The notes beneath the pieces were generated by a model. That model saw only the letters and a program-made list of their open reading frames with translations. It made no database searches and was not told where the DNA came from. DNA of 7,410 bases from JAHJQQ01 sp041739295 (GTDB lineage Bacteria > Pseudomonadota > Gammaproteobacteria > Thiohalobacterales > Thiohalobacteraceae): contig JBGSOE010000359.1 of assembly GCA_041739295.1 (NCBI GenBank), positions 1 to 7,410 of the forward strand, in the 5' to 3' direction. Made by a program: the position numbers and the translations under genes. How positions within the stretch are numbered: the stretch's first letter is position 1; every line of letters begins with the position of its first letter. Shown one piece after another: positions 6,313 to 7,410 of the stretch.

Positions 6313-6420
6313 AATACGCAGGTGTGGATCGCTGTCGCCAGCTAAGTGCTGGTGGCCATCATCAAGAAACAGCTCAATCTCGATCTGTCGTTGCATGCAA
6401 TGTTACAAATCCTGATCTGA
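6313..6420 (+). pseudogene. C-terminal fragment of an IS4-type transposase, decayed
   Basis: The frame beginning at 6313 reads NTQVWIAVAS, a stop (TAA at 6343-6345), then VLVAIIKKQLNLDLSLHAML followed by QILI and TGA. This closely resembles the C-terminal end of IS4-family DDE transposases (typically TQVWIAxSVYVLVAIIKK...LQILS). The internal stop falls where a tyrosine codon (TAC or TAT) is usual. The transposase body and both insertion-sequence ends are missing, and the match is lost after about 6415. The following 158 bases to the arsC end (6421-6578) contain nothing recognisable beyond a run of seven T at 6494-6500. It marks past insertion and deletion between the glycosyltransferase gene and the ars genes. 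Confidence 0.7.
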
Positions 6421-6578
6421 TCAAGATCACCGGCTTCAAGATGAAGTCGCGCCACTGAAATCGGTAAGTAGTGCGTGCAGTATGCGGCCCCGCTTTTTTT
6501 GTGTTACGAGGAGCCGGTATTCAGCACCGCAGTGATCAGCCACCCCGAACGATACCCGTCAGATTAAGGTTTCCCCCG

Positions 6579-7037
6579 CTATTCACTGCCCGCTATACCC
6601 GCTTCGCTCAGCAGTTTGCGCTGCACCGTGATCCACACCCGCAACCGGTCACTGATCTCATTGCGCACGCGCTGGAAGACTCTGCGACATTCCTCCGGCG
6701 AGCCGGTTGCGGCGGCCGGATCGTCGAAGCTCCAATGGATGCGCTGGGTATCGCCGGGGAAGGTCGGGCAGTTGTCGCGGGCGCGGTCGCAGACCGTGAT
6801 GACATAGTCGAAGGAGCGGTCGAGAAACTCGCTCAGGTGTTTGCTGTGCTGCCGGGTGATGTCGATGCCGCTTTCCAGCATCACATCGATTGCCAGCGGG
6901 TGCAGGCCCTGGGGTTCGGTGCCGGCGCTGCAGGCCTCGAAGTCGTTACCGCCGAAGGAGCGCAGCAGCGCCTCGGCCATTTGCGAGCGGGCCGAGTTGC
7001 CGGTGCAGAGAAAAAGGACGCGGATGGGATGATGCAT
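6579..7037 (-). CDS. arsC: Arsenate reductase ArsC, low-molecular-weight phosphatase fold
   Basis: ArsC reduces arsenate to arsenite in the cytoplasm so that an efflux pump can expel it. The 152-residue protein has the phosphatase-like P-loop CTGNSARS at residues 11-18 (C11 nucleophile, R17), then the redox pair C83 and C90 in VITVCDRARDNCPTFPG, and the acid loop HWSFDDPA near 101-108. This three-cysteine layout (like C10, C82, C89 in S. aureus ArsC) marks the thioredoxin-type family as opposed to the glutaredoxin-linked E. coli plasmid type or a plain tyrosine phosphatase. The ATG at 7037-7035 is in the expected place, 10 residues before C11; its ribosome binding site is weak. It is transcribed away from arsR, and its promoter overlaps that of arsR, so arsenite-relieved repression of both is likely. 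The efflux pump gene is not in the window. Confidence 0.93.
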   Translation of the reverse strand: MHHPIRVLFLCTGNSARSQMAEALLRSFGGNDFEACSAGTEPQGLHPLAIDVMLESGIDITRQHSKHLSEFLDRSFDYVITVCDRARDNCPTFPGDTQRIHWSFDDPAAATGSPEECRRVFQRVRNEISDRLRVWITVQRKLLSEAGIAGSE

Positions 7038-7067
7038 GACACAGGTCCATTCAAGCCGAGATAGTGC

Positions 7068-7096
7068 TTGCCTTTATATTCGCATAGACGTATATA
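7068..7096 (+). promoter_or_regulatory. Predicted sigma70-type promoter of arsR
   Basis: TTGCCT (7068-7073) and TATATA (7091-7096) are separated by exactly 17 bases, close to the sigma70 consensus. A start about 7 bases after the -10 box would fall at 7103-7104, at the arsR ATG itself. No Shine-Dalgarno sequence precedes that ATG, so the arsR mRNA may be leaderless. Seen by eye only. Confidence 0.55.
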
Positions 7097-7101
7097 TGCA
7101 A
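7073..7101 (-). promoter_or_regulatory. Predicted sigma70-type promoter of arsC
   Basis: Read on the - strand, TTGCAT (bases 7101-7096) and TATAAA (7078-7073) are spaced by 17 bases. The predicted start near 7066 would leave a leader of about 30 bases before the arsC ATG. The -35 box of this promoter abuts the -10 of the arsR promoter and vice versa, so the two polymerases would compete for the same DNA. Seen by eye only. Confidence 0.55.
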
Positions 7102-7112
7102 GCATGAATATA
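7075..7112. promoter_or_regulatory. Candidate ArsR operator dyads in the arsC-arsR spacer
   Basis: Two inverted repeats lie over the divergent promoters: GCATA-N8-TATGC (7082-7086 and 7095-7099), and an outer TATATTC (7075-7081) with GAATATA (7106-7112). ArsR/SmtB-family repressors bind AT-rich imperfect 12-2-12-like dyads at their own promoters, so an ArsR dimer here could block both arsR and arsC. Which dyad is used cannot be told from sequence, and AT-rich DNA gives such matches easily. Confidence 0.45.
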
Positions 7113-7410
7113 CAAGCCGAGCAGTTCTTCAAGACCCTTGCCGATCCTACCCGCCTGCGGGTGCTGGTTTTGCTCACTCAGGAGGGCGAACTCTGCGTCT
7201 GCGAACTCACCCATGCGCTGGACGAGATCCAGCCGAAAATTTCCCGACATCTCGCGCTGTTGCGCGAGGCCGAGGTGGTGCTGGACCGGCGCCAGGGGCA
7301 GTGGATCTATTACCGCTTGAATCCTGAGCTGCCGGCCTGGGCACGCGAGGTGCTGGAGGCCACGGCCACCGGCGTCGCCAAGCAACCTGCGTTCGCCGGG
7401 CTGCGCCGGG
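7104..7410 (+). CDS. arsR: Arsenite-responsive repressor ArsR (3' end cut by window)
   Basis: ArsR is a small winged-helix repressor of the ArsR/SmtB family that leaves DNA on binding arsenite or antimonite. The frame is open from the ATG at 7104 to the end of the window, 102 full codons; family members are about 100-120 residues, so only the tail is missing. It begins MNIQAEQFFKTLADPTRLRV, a typical family opening. The metal site ELCVCEL is at residues 29-35 with C31 and C33, the classic CxC of the E. coli plasmid R773 type. The recognition helix region is QPKISRHLALLREAEVV, and the wing is DRRQGQWIYYRLN. An out-of-frame ATG at 7096 is not used. No ribosome binding site is seen, in line with a possible leaderless mRNA. 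It is divergent from arsC with 66 bases between them; further ars genes may follow beyond the window. Confidence 0.93.
   Translation, partial: MNIQAEQFFKTLADPTRLRVLVLLTQEGELCVCELTHALDEIQPKISRHLALLREAEVVLDRRQGQWIYYRLNPELPAWAREVLEATATGVAKQPAFAGLRR

Noticed and set aside
6484..6500. GCGGCCCCGC followed by seven T, as a rho-independent terminator after the GT10 gene
   Set aside because: The only possible stem is three base pairs with a four-base loop, too weak for a terminator; the T-run alone is not enough.
6579..7037. arsC as the small tyrosine phosphatase gene that often follows kdsB
   Set aside because: The fold is the same, but the protein has the extra redox cysteines C83 and C90, lies on the opposite strand and is paired with arsR, so it is an arsenate reductase.
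6471..7064. A 197-codon open frame on the + strand opposite arsC
   Set aside because: It lies almost wholly antisense to arsC, whose protein has all catalytic residues and a firm family match. The frame's translation resembles nothing known and is the usual by-product of GC-rich coding DNA.

Overview
The window looks like a gammaproteobacterial chromosome segment. The gene order exbD-msbA-lpxK-ycaR-kdsB is a typical gammaproteobacterial lipid A/Kdo neighbourhood, all five proteins read as close relatives of the E. coli/Pseudomonas forms, and base composition is moderately GC-rich. The dispersed palindromes between genes are of kinds often seen in environmental Gammaproteobacteria (for example sulfur oxidisers). 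That narrower placement is inference; nothing here fixes the genus.

Region 1 (1-4407, + strand) is an envelope-biogenesis operon. It holds the 3' part of exbD (energy transducer of the TonB system), msbA (lipid A-core flippase, starting on the base after the exbD stop), lpxK (lipid A 4'-kinase), ycaR (Trm112-like small zinc-type protein) and kdsB (CMP-Kdo synthetase). LpxK makes lipid IVA, KdsB activates the Kdo that is then attached to it, and MsbA flips the finished core-lipid A across the inner membrane. The operon is punctuated by palindromic repeats: an 88-bp hairpin between msbA and lpxK, and a 122-bp inverted-repeat element between lpxK and ycaR.

Region 2 (4408-6578) is a scarred, accessory-looking stretch. 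It starts with a 214-bp MITE-like element with perfect 18-bp terminal inverted repeats and flanking TTAAG copies. Next comes the C-terminal remnant of a universal stress protein with in-frame stops, then about 275 bp with no recognisable gene. One intact gene follows, a GT10 (fucosyltransferase-like) glycosyltransferase, and after it a short decayed piece of an IS4-type transposase. In many relatives a phosphatase gene and murB would follow kdsB, so this looks like a synteny break filled by mobile and decaying DNA.

Region 3 (6579-7410) is an arsenic-resistance divergon: arsC (thioredoxin-coupled-type arsenate reductase) on the - strand and arsR (arsenite-responsive repressor, cut by the window end) on the + strand. 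Their 66-bp spacer holds two well-formed sigma70-like promoters lying face to face over the same DNA. The arsR promoter predicts a transcript starting at or within a base or so of the ATG, so arsR may be leaderless.

No CRISPR array, tRNA or rRNA was seen. The best candidates for something new are the GT10 enzyme with its altered donor-site motif, the interlocked ars promoters, and the series of different palindromic elements at successive gene junctions of an essential operon.
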